Program-made: the position numbers and the translations under genes | Shown here: piece after piece, positions 47,760 to 57,202 of the stretch | How the letters are laid out: the number at the start of each line of letters is the position of its first letter | Numbering within the stretch: position 1 is the first letter of the stretch | Source of the DNA: Photobacterium atrarenae | GTDB lineage: Bacteria; Pseudomonadota; Gammaproteobacteria; Enterobacterales; Vibrionaceae | Direction of reading: 5' to 3' | Length of the DNA: 64,000 nt | NCBI RefSeq assembly: GCF_024380015.1 | Contig: NZ_CP101508.1 | Coordinates: 2,542,902 to 2,606,901, forward strand | Notes under the pieces: generated by a model | Databases searched by the model: none | Told to the model about the DNA's origin: nothing | The model's input: only the letters and a program-made list of their open reading frames with translations

Positions 47760-49019
47760 CTAAGCCAGCTTGTCCTTTAACCAGTCCACCACGGTGAGCA
47801 TAGCCCTGTGGTAGCCGTCATGCAGCGGCTTTTCAGGCAAGGTGATCGCTTTGCCGCCGCGGCTGGACATGGCAATCAGCTGATTATCGATTTCCGGGCA
47901 AATGGGATCGTGCTTGAGGCTGATCCCCAGCATCGGCATATCGATCTTGCGTCGGCCCAGCAGGCCCTGATTCTTCAACGACCAGGCTGGCAGGTGCGAA
48001 GTCAGGCTGGCTTTCGACACGCCCCGTTTGCCCATACGAGATGCAATCATGTCCAGATACATCCGGGGCATCTTGTCGAGCGCTTGCGGATTGGCCAGTG
48101 CCTGATGGATCACCCCGCCCAGGCTGATACAGGTCTTGAGGCGAGTCGGCTCGAGAAAGCCCAGGCGGATCGCCGCATTGCCGCCAAAGCGCAGGCCCAG
48201 CATGGCCACCCGGGTATGATCTACCCAGGGGACATCCCGGATCTGCTGAAGCAAGGCCTGGTGCAAGCGGCTGGTGTCTTCCGTAAGCGCCCAGTGCGAA
48301 CTATGGCCCACCGACGGCATATCAAGCGTTACCATTGCAAATCCGGCCGGGCCGAGGTAGTCCTGGTACAAGCGCCACAAGTCGGTCTGCAGGGTATCCA
48401 GACCGCCAGTGACCACTACGGTCGGTAACAGCTTATCCATCCGGGGCATATGAATGAAGGCCTGGAACGTTTTCCCTTCATATTTCACATCGATGGTTTT
48501 CATCTTGGTCGGCAAATATTTCATCGCCTCGCGGTAAGTCTGGTTGGCCTGAAGCTCTGCCTGGGCAGCCAGTTCGTCTCCCTTGATGTGCGGGTACGCT
48601 GCCACACTGTAATACATACTGGCACTGAGCAGCGCGTCCGCGGCCGGCTCCAGCTGCCCCTGCTCCACCAGGTAACGTGCCTTGTGCTGATGTTTAGCCC
48701 CTGACTGGCACCACTCGTAAATCCAGTTACCAGGCTTATAACCAATCACGGTATCAAGTAAGTCATCCCGGGTCCGGGGTGCATCCGAGCAAGCCATGCG
48801 CGAAAAGATCGCTTCCATCTCAATCGGATCGATCCCCTGCCAGACCCATTGTGGTCGCCGCAGCACCCGGTACCAGCCCGTTTCGCTGTCGCCGTCAATC
48901 GGATTATGGATCGGGGTGTCGGCAACGTGGGCCAATCGGACCAAACTGGAGGTTTCTCTTGACGTTTGCCGGGGGGCAAAGAGTTTTTCTGAGAGGTTCG
49001 TTTTTGATGGTTCAGACAC
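47760..49019 (-). CDS. frsA: FrsA family alpha/beta-hydrolase-fold protein
   Basis: 419 residues from the GTG at 49019, which has TGGAG 6 bases upstream; another GTG at 49031 is less well placed. It has TNLSEKLFAPR near the start, DTVIGYKPGNWIYEWC, and LPTVVVTGGLDTLQTDLWRL. The nucleophile elbow reads GLRFGG, with Arg where hydrolases have Ser. FrsA binds unphosphorylated EIIA-Glc and influences fermentation/respiration balance in enterics and Vibrio vulnificus. Enzymatic claims are disputed. Confidence 0.92.
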   Translation of the reverse strand: MSEPSKTNLSEKLFAPRQTSRETSSLVRLAHVADTPIHNPIDGDSETGWYRVLRRPQWVWQGIDPIEMEAIFSRMACSDAPRTRDDLLDTVIGYKPGNWIYEWCQSGAKHQHKARYLVEQGQLEPAADALLSASMYYSVAAYPHIKGDELAAQAELQANQTYREAMKYLPTKMKTIDVKYEGKTFQAFIHMPRMDKLLPTVVVTGGLDTLQTDLWRLYQDYLGPAGFAMVTLDMPSVGHSSHWALTEDTSRLHQALLQQIRDVPWVDHTRVAMLGLRFGGNAAIRLGFLEPTRLKTCISLGGVIHQALANPQALDKMPRMYLDMIASRMGKRGVSKASLTSHLPAWSLKNQGLLGRRKIDMPMLGISLKHDPICPEIDNQLIAMSSRGGKAITLPEKPLHDGYHRAMLTVVDWLKDKLA

Positions 49020-49231
49020 AATGGGCTCCACTCATCCGGTGCTTTGGGTACATCAGGCATGTGAGGCGTGCCGAAAGCGGCTCGCACTACCTGCATACAA
49101 TCATTTTAATCTCAACAGTATATCACTGACCGGAAGGGGTCTGCGTAGAACCGAAGGCAAAAACAAGACCCGCCAGCCAAGTTTTCTGAACTATGCTGAT
49201 AGGACTGAGAAATATTTTCAGTGAGGATGGT

Positions 49232-49531
49232 ATGAAAAATGTAGTCGCAGCAGCGAGTTTGCTGGTGTTTTCAAATGCCGTACTGGCCTTCGGCAGTGGG
49301 GGGGTTCTAGGGGGCAACCCGGGAGAGGCCTCCGGTGCCGTCAACGCCAAAATTGCGGTTTGTCTTGATGCCTCAGGCAACCAAATCCCCGGCTCTTACC
49401 AGGCTAAGCTGGACAGGCAATGCCAGCTGACCGGCGATGATATGATCGATCTCATCAACTACAACAACTTTTACCGCAATAAACCCAATGGGGAGTCCCT
49501 GTCCGATATTCGCGCCAAACGCTCAACATAA
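49232..49531 (+). CDS. Secreted protein, function unknown
   Basis: 99 residues with GAGG before the ATG. The signal peptide (VVAAASLLVFSNAVLA) is followed by a Gly-rich start (FGSGGVLGGNPGEASGAV) and two cysteines (AVCLDASGNQ, RQCQLTGDD). The family is not recognised. It is divergent from frsA and has a shared terminator with gpt. Confidence 0.75.
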   Translation: MKNVVAAASLLVFSNAVLAFGSGGVLGGNPGEASGAVNAKIAVCLDASGNQIPGSYQAKLDRQCQLTGDDMIDLINYNNFYRNKPNGESLSDIRAKRST

Positions 49532-49555
49532 ACACTTCCAAGCCCGATAACCAAG

Positions 49556-49582
49556 AAAAGGAGCCATCGGGCTCCTTTATCT
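49556..49582. terminator. Bidirectional terminator between the 99-residue gene and gpt
   Basis: An 8-bp stem AAGGAGCC/GGCTCCTT. The gpt side has TTTTCTT, a good tract; the plus-strand side has TTTATCTTC. Confidence 0.85.
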
Positions 49583-49605
49583 TCACAACATCTGTTGCCG
49601 GAAAC

Positions 49606-50064
49606 TTATTGCTTTGAAATCGGCTCAACGAAAGAGACGGCCATATCCCAAGGTTGCTCAATCCAAGTCTCCTGGGGGATATCCACAACATAGTCGTCCA
49701 CCAGGTGTTTCCCGGCAGGCTTGGCACAAACCGTCACAAACTTGGCTTTCGGATACATCGCACGGATCATCTCAGCCGTGCCGCCAGTATCAACCAGATC
49801 ATCAACCACCAGGAAACCTTCACCGTCGCCGTCGGCTTTTTTCAGCACTTTCATTTCACGCTGGTGATCATGGTCGTAGCTGGAAATACAAACGGTATCG
49901 ACGTGGCGGATCCCCAACTCTCGTGCCAGGATCGCAGAAGGAACCAAACCACCGCGGCTCACTGCAATAATACCTTTCCACTGATCAGCCGGAAGCAGCT
50001 TTTCAGCCAGCTGACGTGTATACATTTGCATATTATCCCAGGTGATGACGAACTTGTTACTCAT
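49606..50064 (-). CDS. gpt: Xanthine-guanine phosphoribosyltransferase
   Basis: 152 residues, full length. It salvages guanine and xanthine using PRPP. The PRPP motif is [16 protein letters not shown] and the flexible-loop region is [15 protein letters not shown]. It follows the purine permease by 52 bases on the same strand, a salvage pair of uptake and phosphoribosylation. Confidence 0.97.
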   Translation of the reverse strand: MSNKFVITWDNMQMYTRQLAEKLLPADQWKGIIAVSRGGLVPSAILARELGIRHVDTVCISSYDHDHQREMKVLKKADGDGEGFLVVDDLVDTGGTAEMIRAMYPKAKFVTVCAKPAGKHLVDDYVVDIPQETWIEQPWDMAVSFVEPISKQ

Positions 50065-50116
50065 ATCCGATGAACCTCTAAATCAGCAGCAGCGCCGCTG
50101 GATATTTATAAAACTG

Positions 50117-51406
50117 TTATAAGAAGATAATTTTAGCAAGAAACAGGGCCGAGATAGCCCAGACGCTAAGATTGACATCCCTTCCCTTGCCGCTCAGGAC
50201 TTTAACCGCAGCATACGTAATAAAACCTAGGCCAATACCTTCAGCAATTGAGTATGTTAACGGCATTAACAGGCAAACGACAACTACAGGTGCCGCTTCT
50301 GTTAAGTCGCGCCAGTCTACGCTCACTAAACCGGACATCATCAGGATCGCGACATAGAACAAAGCGCCCGCAGTTGCATAGGCCGGCACCATGCCAGCCA
50401 ACGGTGCAAAAAACAGCGCCAGCAGGAACATCCCCCCAACGGTGACCGCAGTCAGGCCGGTACGCCCACCCACGGCGACACCGGAGACACTCTCGACAAA
50501 CGAGGTGGTATTAGAGGTGCCCAGCACAGCACCGACTGAAGTCGCCGTACTGTCTGCCAATAGCGCACGGTTCAGACGCGGCAGTTTTCCCTCTTTATCA
50601 ATCAACTCAGCCTTAGTCGCAACACCGACCAGCGTACCTGCGGTATCGAACAGATCCACAAACAGGAAGGCAAAAACCACAGACACCAGACCGACTTCCA
50701 GCGCGCCATTGAAGTCCATCTGCATAAATGTCGGCGCAATGCTCGGTGGCATCGACACAATCCCGGCATATTGAATATCACCAAACGCAATGCCCATCAC
50801 GGTGACGGCCAGAATGGCAATCAGGACCGCAGCCTTATAACCACGGTGCACCAAACCAATCGTCAGGAAGAAACCCAGAGATGCCATCACCGCAGGAAAG
50901 CTGGTCAAATCGCCCACGTGTACCAGGGTTGCCGGATTGTCGACCACAATTCCGGAACTTTGCAGCGCAATAAAGGCCAGGAACAGCCCGATACCGGCCG
51001 AGATCCCGGTTCGCAAAGCGGTTGGGATCGCATTAATGATCCACTCCCGAACCCGGAACACACTCAGCGCAATGAAACACAAGCCTGAGAAGAAAACCGC
51101 CGCCAGAGCGACCTGCCAGGTATGGCCCATGCCCAACACAACACTGTACGTGAAGAATGCGTTGAGTCCCATGCCCGGTGCCTGCGCAACCGGATAATTG
51201 GCGACAAAGCCCATGATAAAGCAACCCACCATCGCGGCCAGGCAGGTGGCGACAAAGACCGCCCCCTGATCCATTCCCGTGGTGGCCAACATCGTCGGGT
51301 TCACAAAGATGATATAAGCCATCGTCAGGAAGGTTGTCACACCGGCAAGCACTTCGGTTCGGACATCAGTCCCGTGCTCTTTCAGTTTGAAAATTTTCTC
51401 AAGCAT
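50117..51406 (-). CDS. NCS2/AzgA-type purine (guanine/hypoxanthine or adenine) permease
   Basis: 429 residues with 12-14 hydrophobic segments. It has AGVTTFLTMAYIIFVNPTML and APGMGLNAFFTYSVV near the start, and DLFDTAGTLVGVA and GTSNTTSFVESVSGVAVGGR later, all typical of the AzgA branch (GhxP, AdeP). It imports purine bases by proton symport. The exact base cannot be told from sequence. A consensus PurR box in the leader and gpt downstream support purine salvage. Confidence 0.93.
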   Translation of the reverse strand: MLEKIFKLKEHGTDVRTEVLAGVTTFLTMAYIIFVNPTMLATTGMDQGAVFVATCLAAMVGCFIMGFVANYPVAQAPGMGLNAFFTYSVVLGMGHTWQVALAAVFFSGLCFIALSVFRVREWIINAIPTALRTGISAGIGLFLAFIALQSSGIVVDNPATLVHVGDLTSFPAVMASLGFFLTIGLVHRGYKAAVLIAILAVTVMGIAFGDIQYAGIVSMPPSIAPTFMQMDFNGALEVGLVSVVFAFLFVDLFDTAGTLVGVATKAELIDKEGKLPRLNRALLADSTATSVGAVLGTSNTTSFVESVSGVAVGGRTGLTAVTVGGMFLLALFFAPLAGMVPAYATAGALFYVAILMMSGLVSVDWRDLTEAAPVVVVCLLMPLTYSIAEGIGLGFITYAAVKVLSGKGRDVNLSVWAISALFLAKIIFL

Positions 51407-51452
51407 TGCTCTCGGTTCCTTGGAGATAATCTGCGCTGGTTAGCATGGGCAA

Positions 51453-51468
51453 TAGAAAACGTTTGCGT
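51453..51468 (-). promoter_or_regulatory. PurR operator of the purine permease
   Basis: On the minus strand ACGCAAACGTTTTCTA matches the E. coli PUR box ACGCAAACGTTTTCNT at every defined position but the last. It lies about 15-30 bases downstream of the predicted start of transcription, where PurR would block elongation or initiation. Confidence 0.92.
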
Positions 51469-51487
51469 CCTCTATTTTTGGGGGGCG

Positions 51488-51516
51488 ATTATAGTCGCCT
51501 TCATCGATAATTTCCA
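51488..51516 (-). promoter_or_regulatory. Sigma-70 promoter of the purine permease
   Basis: On the minus strand an exact TATAAT (51488-51493) has TGGAAA (51511-51516) 17 bases upstream, matching 4 of 6 for the -35. The PurR box is just downstream. Confidence 0.7.
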
Positions 51517-51773
51517 GCCAATCACGTAATTATCAGTAGCACGTCGAGCCAACTGGGCAAAACCACATCACTCAAAGCACGGAACTCAAAAAAGTAATTT
51601 TAAATCAGTAAATTAATCACAATAGAGTCGGTTCAACAATTGAACACATCGCTTTTTTAAGTCCGCCGCAAACGATTAATATGCACTAGGTTAATGGATA
51701 AAATAACGCTTAACACGCAATGTAATCGAATACAGCCTGAAAGCGGGCAATCTAACGATGTATCAGCAGCGGA

Positions 51774-51807
51774 TAAAAAAAACGCCACGCCAAATCTGGC
51801 GTGGCGT
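51774..51807 (-). terminator. Terminator of the VcdRP-like RNA
   Basis: A perfect 10-bp stem ACGCCACGCC/GGCGTGGCGT followed on the minus strand by seven or more T. No annotated-size gene precedes it on this strand, which points to a small RNA or small gene. Confidence 0.93.
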
Positions 51808-51926
51808 AAGAATGTACTGAGTCACCCTAGCGGGTGGCCCTGAATTCTCAACAGAGTGGGGGGTGAACAATGCATCACTGTTCAGGGGTTGTGCCGGCCT
51901 ACAGAAATAAGCCGACGCAATTTAAA

Positions 51927-52016
51927 TTAGTAGCCGAAAGAGCTTGGGTACTGGAAGTTACCTGTGTACACAGAGCGGTTATTCCAATAGTTTGCAATTG
52001 AGTCAAATACTTTCAT
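51927..52016 (-). CDS. vcdP: 29-residue small protein, VcdP-like
   Basis: ATG at 52016 with GGTGA 6 bases upstream. The peptide begins MKVFDSIANYWNN, continues RSVYTGNFQYP and ends SSFGY. It is aromatic-rich, with no signal peptide or membrane helix, so it should be cytoplasmic. V. cholerae VcdP is also 29 residues and raises citrate synthase (GltA) activity. The match is by size and context; I cannot confirm the residues from memory. Confidence 0.72.
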   Translation of the reverse strand: MKVFDSIANYWNNRSVYTGNFQYPSSFGY

Positions 52017-52168
52017 CTTTTATCACCATTTATATTAAGTAATTACAACACATTATTTCAGTGTTTCGCCATCATGGCATGACTTAATCTCGGTTCCTTG
52101 GAGGCGATATCTCGGGCTCATCCCAGAGCAGTTTACTGTGTCATTCGTCTTCAGCAGAAGATGGGAGA

Positions 52169-52197
52169 ACTATACCCATCAAGTAATAAACTTTCAA
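52169..52197 (-). promoter_or_regulatory. Sigma-70 promoter of the VcdRP-like RNA
   Basis: On the minus strand TTGAAA (52192-52197) and TATAGT (52169-52174) are 17 bases apart, each matching 5 of 6. The predicted start is near 52162. Confidence 0.75.
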
Positions 52198-52236
52198 GCA
52201 TTTTCTTTAACCTCGTCACAGTTTTTATTTTTTAGT

Positions 52237-52248
52237 GTGATAGATCAC
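52237..52248. promoter_or_regulatory. GTGAT-N2-ATCAC palindrome upstream of the VcdRP-like RNA
   Basis: GTGATAGATCAC is centred about 80 bases upstream of the predicted RNA start. CRP control would be expected for VcdRP, but the half-site spacing is 2 bases shorter than a standard CRP site. A single TGTGA half-site also occurs at 52216-52220. The same core appears at 19020-19031. Confidence 0.4.
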
Positions 52249-52405
52249 TTTATTTTGTAACTTTATTACAATTTAATGACGATCACGTTTTTCACCAATC
52301 ACGACTAAAGTGTAATCCTATCTTATTGATCTGCACCGCGGCCTCAACCTAATCTAAGCAATGATGGACCTAGAATAATAAACACAACAAGACAAAGGAC
52401 TGGCT

Positions 52406-54049
52406 ATGGGCATCATACAAAACCTCAGAGTGATCTCGATCAGCCGCCGGCTGTATTTGCTGGGCATCACCATCACCGTACTATCGCTCATCCCGCTCGT
52501 CATTTTTGCCTCCAATTATCAATCCAACATGCTGGAGCAAAAACGGATCAAAACCCGTCATTTGGTTGAGTCTGCCCACAGCCTGTTTCGCTTTTATTAC
52601 GAACAGGAACAACAAGGGCTGCTCAGCCGGGAGCAGGCACAGGCGCAGGCAACCCAGGCTATTGCCGCACTGCGTTATGAAGATAAGGACTATTTCTGGA
52701 TCAACGATTTAGAGCCGCGCATGGTGATGCATCCATTTAAGCCAGCCCTCAATGGCAAGCCGCTGGGCAGCTTCGCGGATCCGCACGGCAACCGACTATT
52801 TAGCGATATGGTCAAAGTAGTCAAAACGCAAGGTGCCGGCTTTGTTGACTATTATTGGGAGAAACCGGGCGCAGATATCCCGGTGGCCAAGATTTCTTAC
52901 GTCAAAGGGTTTGAACCCTGGGGCTGGCTGGTCGGCTCAGGCGTCTATATCGATGATATCCAAGCCCAGTTCATCTCAGAGGTGAAAGCGCTCGGGCTGA
53001 TACTGCTCGGCTTTCTGTCAGTGATGTTCGTGATGGCCTCGCTGATCGGCCGCTCGATCACCGCACCGTGCGAGGAAACCCTGGCAGCGATGACAGACAT
53101 TGCCGAAGGGGATGGCGACCTCACCCTACGCCTGCCGGACCATGGCAATGATGAGCTGGGACGCCTGGCCCGTGCCTACAATACCTTTGCCGATCGGATC
53201 TGTGACATGCTCAGAGATGTCGCGCCAGTTAGTGAACACATCAGCTCGACCGCCACCCAACTCAACGCAGTGTCGCGCCAAACCGTTCACAGCGCCACCG
53301 AATCCCACACCGGAGTCGACAGCGTGACGGCGGCGATGCAACAACTCCATACCAATAACCAGCAAGTGTCCGGCTCGGCCCAACAGGCAGCTGAAGCCGC
53401 ATCAATAGCCCATCAGCAAAGCGAAAACAGCATCGCGGTGGTGTCGAACTCGTCAACAGAAATGCATGCCCTGCTCCAGCTCCTCGACAATACCGACGCC
53501 AGTGCCCAAGCCCTGGCCAAAGACTCGCAAACCATCGGCTCTGTGCTCGTGGTGATCCGGGAAATTGCCGAGCAGACCAATCTTCTGGCCCTCAATGCGG
53601 CCATTGAAGCGGCCCGGGCCGGGGAGCAAGGACGCGGCTTTGCCGTGGTAGCCGATGAAGTGCGAACCCTGGCGACCCGGACCCAAAGCAGCACCAATGA
53701 AATCGAAAGCATCATTGACAGCCTACAAGCCCGGGCAACGGAAGTGAGCGAGGCACTACAGCAAACCCGGGAGCAGTCAACCAACACCGCCAGGCACTCC
53801 GAAGAGGTCGCCGACGCACTGACCGCAATTGGCCAGCAGATCCGTACCATTCGTGAGCTGAACCAGCATATAGCAGGCGCGAGCACTCAGCAGACCGAAG
53901 CCGCTGAAAATATCAATCATAACCTGCTGCAACTGGCTGAGCACAGCCAGACGACAGTTCATCAGGGCGAGCAGATTTCATCGGCCAGCGAGCAGTTACT
54001 TGCGAGCGGTCACAAACTCAATCGCCATCTGTCACATTTTAAGATTTAG
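52406..54049 (+). CDS. Methyl-accepting chemotaxis protein with a Cache-type sensor
   Basis: 547 residues. The order is: membrane segment ([20 protein letters not shown]); periplasmic single-Cache domain ([33 protein letters not shown]); second membrane segment ([19 protein letters not shown]); HAMP; and a signalling domain with the hairpin tip [20 protein letters not shown]. It senses a small molecule and signals to CheA. AAGGA precedes the ATG. The ligand is unknown; single-Cache receptors often bind organic acids. Confidence 0.94.
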   Translation: MGIIQNLRVISISRRLYLLGITITVLSLIPLVIFASNYQSNMLEQKRIKTRHLVESAHSLFRFYYEQEQQGLLSREQAQAQATQAIAALRYEDKDYFWINDLEPRMVMHPFKPALNGKPLGSFADPHGNRLFSDMVKVVKTQGAGFVDYYWEKPGADIPVAKISYVKGFEPWGWLVGSGVYIDDIQAQFISEVKALGLILLGFLSVMFVMASLIGRSITAPCEETLAAMTDIAEGDGDLTLRLPDHGNDELGRLARAYNTFADRICDMLRDVAPVSEHISSTATQLNAVSRQTVHSATESHTGVDSVTAAMQQLHTNNQQVSGSAQQAAEAASIAHQQSENSIAVVSNSSTEMHALLQLLDNTDASAQALAKDSQTIGSVLVVIREIAEQTNLLALNAAIEAARAGEQGRGFAVVADEVRTLATRTQSSTNEIESIIDSLQARATEVSEALQQTREQSTNTARHSEEVADALTAIGQQIRTIRELNQHIAGASTQQTEAAENINHNLLQLAEHSQTTVHQGEQISSASEQLLASGHKLNRHLSHFKI

Positions 54050-54180
54050 CTGTCACCGTTTCAGGCACAGTGGTATCCTTGGGGCAATCGCGATAGTTTA
54101 ATCTGCTAACTTATTTAGCTCATTGGCCGATAATCAGCTAGTGAATCGCTTCAGTCCAAAAGTTTATAAGGGAGACTGCT

Positions 54181-55641
54181 GTGTCTGAGATCAGTCAACT
54201 GTCACCGCAACCAGTGTGGCAATTCTTCGATCAAATCTGCTCAATTCCTCACCCTTCCAAACACGAAGAGCAACTTGCTCAGCACATTATCCGCTTCGCT
54301 GAAAGCGAAGGCCTGGACGTGCGTCGTGACGCGGTCGGGAACGTCTTCATCAAGAAACCTGCGACCCCGGGCATGGAAAACCGCAAAGGTGTCGTCCTGC
54401 AAGCCCATATCGATATGGTGCCGCAGAAAAATGAAGATACTGAGCATGAGTTCACCCGTGATCCGATCCAGCCGTATATTGACGGTGAATGGGTGACTGC
54501 CAAAGGCACCACCCTGGGTGCAGACAACGGTATGGGCATGGCCGCCTGTCTGGCAGTTCTGGCTGCGAAAGACATTGAACACGGCCCGCTGGAAGTGCTG
54601 CTGACCATTGATGAAGAAGCTGGCATGACAGGTGCCTTTGGCCTGGAAGCCGGTTGGCTGGAAGGCGATATCCTGCTCAACACCGACTCTGAGCAGGAAG
54701 GCGAAGTGTACATGGGCTGTGCCGGCGGCGTCGACGGTGCAATCACCCTGGACATCGCACGTGAAGGCGTGCCTAGCGATCACGCCGGCGCCAAGCTGGT
54801 GATCAAGGGGCTCAAAGGCGGCCACTCCGGCTGTGATATTCACACCGGTCGCGGCAACGCCAACAAGCTGCTGGGTCGCTTCCTGTACGCTCACGCCGAT
54901 GAGTTAGGCCTGCGCCTGAATCACGTAAGCGGCGGCACCCTGCGCAATGCGATCCCGCGCGAAGCATTCGCCCAGGTTTCCCTGCCGGCAGCCAATGTCG
55001 ACAAACTCAACACGTTATTTGCCCACTACCAGACGATCCTGACTGCCGAGCTGGGCAAAATCGAAACTGATTTGAACCTGTTTGTCGAGCCGGCAGATCG
55101 ACCTGCCGATGTTATGACCACAGCTGCCCAGCAGCGCCTACTAGCGGTGCTGAACGCCTGTCCGAACGGCGTGATCCGCATGAGCGATGAGATTGAAGGC
55201 GTCGTTGAAACCTCACTAAACGTCGGGGTGATCACAACTGAAGCAAACCAAGTGACAATCCTGTGTCTAGTTCGCTCACTGATTGACAGTGGTCGCAGCA
55301 ACGTCGAGGGCATGCTCAAGGCCGTCGCTGAACTGGCTGGTGCAACATGCGAGTTCTCCGGCGCTTACCCGGGCTGGAAGCCGGATGCCGACTCTGAAGT
55401 CATGCACCTGTTCCGTGAAACCTATGAGTCAATCTATGGGAAGAAACCGAACATCATGGTGATCCATGCCGGTCTGGAATGTGGCCTGTTTAAAGAGCCG
55501 TACCCGAACATGGATATGATCTCTTTCGGGCCGACCATCAAGTTCCCGCACTCTCCGGATGAGAAGGTCAATATTGAAACCGTTGGTCTGTTCTGGGAGC
55601 AAATGGTTGCGATCCTGAAAAATATCCCGGTCAAAGCGTAA
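54181..55641 (+). CDS. pepD: Aminoacyl-histidine dipeptidase PepD
   Basis: 486 residues from a GTG start (54181) with GGGAG upstream. It is a metallopeptidase of family M20 that hydrolyses Xaa-His and other dipeptides. Metal-site motifs are LQAHIDMVPQ, TTLGADNGMGMA and LLTIDEEAGMTG. The dimerisation lid follows. As in E. coli, it lies in the pepD-gpt-frsA-crl-proBA neighbourhood. Confidence 0.96.
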   Translation: MSEISQLSPQPVWQFFDQICSIPHPSKHEEQLAQHIIRFAESEGLDVRRDAVGNVFIKKPATPGMENRKGVVLQAHIDMVPQKNEDTEHEFTRDPIQPYIDGEWVTAKGTTLGADNGMGMAACLAVLAAKDIEHGPLEVLLTIDEEAGMTGAFGLEAGWLEGDILLNTDSEQEGEVYMGCAGGVDGAITLDIAREGVPSDHAGAKLVIKGLKGGHSGCDIHTGRGNANKLLGRFLYAHADELGLRLNHVSGGTLRNAIPREAFAQVSLPAANVDKLNTLFAHYQTILTAELGKIETDLNLFVEPADRPADVMTTAAQQRLLAVLNACPNGVIRMSDEIEGVVETSLNVGVITTEANQVTILCLVRSLIDSGRSNVEGMLKAVAELAGATCEFSGAYPGWKPDADSEVMHLFRETYESIYGKKPNIMVIHAGLECGLFKEPYPNMDMISFGPTIKFPHSPDEKVNIETVGLFWEQMVAILKNIPVKA

Positions 55642-55662
55642 ACCGCGCTTTCCCGCAAGACG

Positions 55663-55689
55663 AAGGCGAGTGTAATACTCGCCTTTTTA
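55663..55689 (+). terminator. pepD terminator
   Basis: A 9-bp stem AAGGCGAGT/ACTCGCCTT with a 5-base loop and T5, 21 bases after the pepD stop. Confidence 0.93.
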
Positions 55690-55716
55690 TCGCCTGTGCC
55701 CCCTGCCCTGCCGAGG

Positions 55717-56802
55717 CTAAAATCCTTCGAAAGACAGCTGCTGTGCTTTGATCCCCTGCTCTAGCCCGACGCTGATCCCAATCAAGCGAATTTCCCGATC
55801 CTGCTGCCGGGTCAACGCTTCTGTTAACAGCCCGACAAACTGTGCTTTATCCAGCTGGTGCTGGGTATGCTCGACCGTGGTCTGCTGAAAATCGGCAAAT
55901 TTAACTTTCACGCCCTGCTTGGCAATATTCAGCGCTGGCCTGACCCGGCGCAGGCGTTTTTCAAGCTCCGGGTATAGCCGCTCAACCACTTCCCAGCACT
56001 GTTCATAACTGCTGATATTCTGGGCAAAGGTGCGCTCAACCCCGACCGACTTGCGCTCGCGCTCAACCACCACCTCGCGCTCATCAATCCCATGCGCGCG
56101 CGACCAGAGCGACTGACCGAACTTGCCAAACTGCTTGAGCAGTAAATGCCGGTCATACTGTTGAACATCCCGCCCGACGTACAGACCTTTCTCATGCAAT
56201 TTCTGGATGGTTACCTTGCCGACACCCGGGATCTTTTCAAGCTTAAGAGTGGCGACAAAATCCGGCACCTCTTCAGGGATCACCACAAACTGACCATCCG
56301 GCTTATTCAGATCGGAAGCGATCTTGGCAATAAATTTAACTGGCGCAATGCCGGCTGACGCCGTCAGATCCAGCTCCTCGCGGATCGCCCGGCGAATATC
56401 CTGCGCAATCAGCGTCGCGGAGCCATGCAGCTGCTCACACTCTGTCACGTCCAGGTAAGCTTCATCCAGAGAGAGCGGTTCGATTTTATCAGTATAACGC
56501 TGGAATACGGCCCGGATCTGGCGCGAGACTGATTTGTAGACTTCCATCCGGCCCGGAACCAATGTCAGATGGGGACACAGTTGCATTGCTTTGGCTGTCG
56601 GCATCGCCGAGCGTACACCGTATTCACGGGCCAGGTAGTTACAGGTACTGAGCACACCACGCTGCTCTGAGCGGCCACCAATGGCAATGGGTACCTCCTT
56701 CAGTGCCGGATTATCCCGCATTTCAACCGCCGCAAAAAAGCAATCCATATCAACATGGATGATTTTGCGCGGGTACTGTTGAGGAGAAGAAGGGTTAGCC
56801 AT
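55717..56802 (-). CDS. dinB: DNA polymerase IV (DinB)
   Basis: 361 residues. A Y-family translesion polymerase. It has the catalytic motifs [15 protein letters not shown] and [10 protein letters not shown], the steric Phe/Tyr region, the HhH pair ([14 protein letters not shown]) and a little-finger domain. A LexA box lies 51 bases upstream, so it is SOS-induced. It converges on pepD. Confidence 0.97.
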   Translation of the reverse strand: MANPSSPQQYPRKIIHVDMDCFFAAVEMRDNPALKEVPIAIGGRSEQRGVLSTCNYLAREYGVRSAMPTAKAMQLCPHLTLVPGRMEVYKSVSRQIRAVFQRYTDKIEPLSLDEAYLDVTECEQLHGSATLIAQDIRRAIREELDLTASAGIAPVKFIAKIASDLNKPDGQFVVIPEEVPDFVATLKLEKIPGVGKVTIQKLHEKGLYVGRDVQQYDRHLLLKQFGKFGQSLWSRAHGIDEREVVVERERKSVGVERTFAQNISSYEQCWEVVERLYPELEKRLRRVRPALNIAKQGVKVKFADFQQTTVEHTQHQLDKAQFVGLLTEALTRQQDREIRLIGISVGLEQGIKAQQLSFEGF

Positions 56803-56852
56803 GTCCGCTCAATACTCATCATCGATCGCAGCGCGCCGCGAACGTCAGGTAA

Positions 56853-56868
56853 CTGTTTTTATATACAG
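56853..56868 (-). promoter_or_regulatory. LexA box (SOS box) of dinB
   Basis: CTGTTTTTATATACAG has the invariant CTG-N10-CAG and an AT-rich centre, matching the gammaproteobacterial LexA consensus CTGTATATATATACAG at 14 of 16 positions. Confidence 0.93.
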
Positions 56869-56913
56869 TAACCATTATAGTGAGTGAAGCGTATCATGGG
56901 AAGCCGCAGAGCT

Positions 56914-56945
56914 GAAAAACAACAACCCCGGCGAACGCCGGGGTT
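56914..56945 (-). terminator. nqrM terminator
   Basis: A 9-bp stem AACCCCGGC/GCCGGGGTT with a 4-base loop, followed on the minus strand by GTTGTTTTTC, 27 bases after the nqrM stop. Confidence 0.85.
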
Positions 56946-56971
56946 GGTTTCGTTTCACTCAGCGCGAAGAA

Positions 56972-57193
56972 TCAAATAATCTGATTCTTCTTCCACTCTG
57001 CAGCACGAGCCGCACGGGCTTCACGGCGCTTACGGGCATCGCATGGTTCCGGACAATCACATTCCTTCTCAATCCCGATACTGCCCAAACCACCACAGCT
57101 ACCGCTGACAGTTTTGCGTTGGAAAATGTACCCGACCGCCATCGCCGCGATCACCAGAATAAAAACCGCAAAGGTCGTTAAATAGACAACCAT
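56972..57193 (-). CDS. nqrM: Na+-NQR maturation factor NqrM
   Basis: 73 residues. One membrane helix (FAVFILVIAAMAVGYIF) is followed by a Cys-rich motif (SGSCGGL, KECDCPEPC) of the DUF539 family. NqrM is thought to deliver iron for the NqrD/NqrE cluster in Na+-NQR assembly. It lies 9 bases after apbE on the same strand. Confidence 0.95.
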   Translation of the reverse strand: MVVYLTTFAVFILVIAAMAVGYIFQRKTVSGSCGGLGSIGIEKECDCPEPCDARKRREARAARAAEWKKNQII

Positions 57194-57202
57194 GATAATT
57201 CT

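Larger units (their letters stand above)
51774..52162 (-). ncRNA. vcdRP: Candidate dual-function RNA VcdRP
   Basis: A transcription unit of about 390 bases in the permease-chemoreceptor gap. It has a sigma-70 promoter, a 29-codon ORF and a terminator. Between the stop codon and the terminator the RNA has three C-rich stretches (AACCCCTGAA near 51881-51890, TTCACCCCCCACTC near 51854-51867, and GGCCACCCG near 51830-51838) and a CACCC/GGGTG stem. V. cholerae VcdRP has the same plan: a 29-residue VcdP and a 3' VcdR that represses PTS mRNAs, under CRP-cAMP. The identification rests on architecture and peptide length; I could not align the sequences. Confidence 0.7.

Noticed and set aside
52309..52330. 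TAAAGTGT...TTGATC as a sigma-28 promoter for the chemoreceptor gene
   Set aside because: Only the TAAAG and GAT parts match; the GCCGATAA element is not recognisable.
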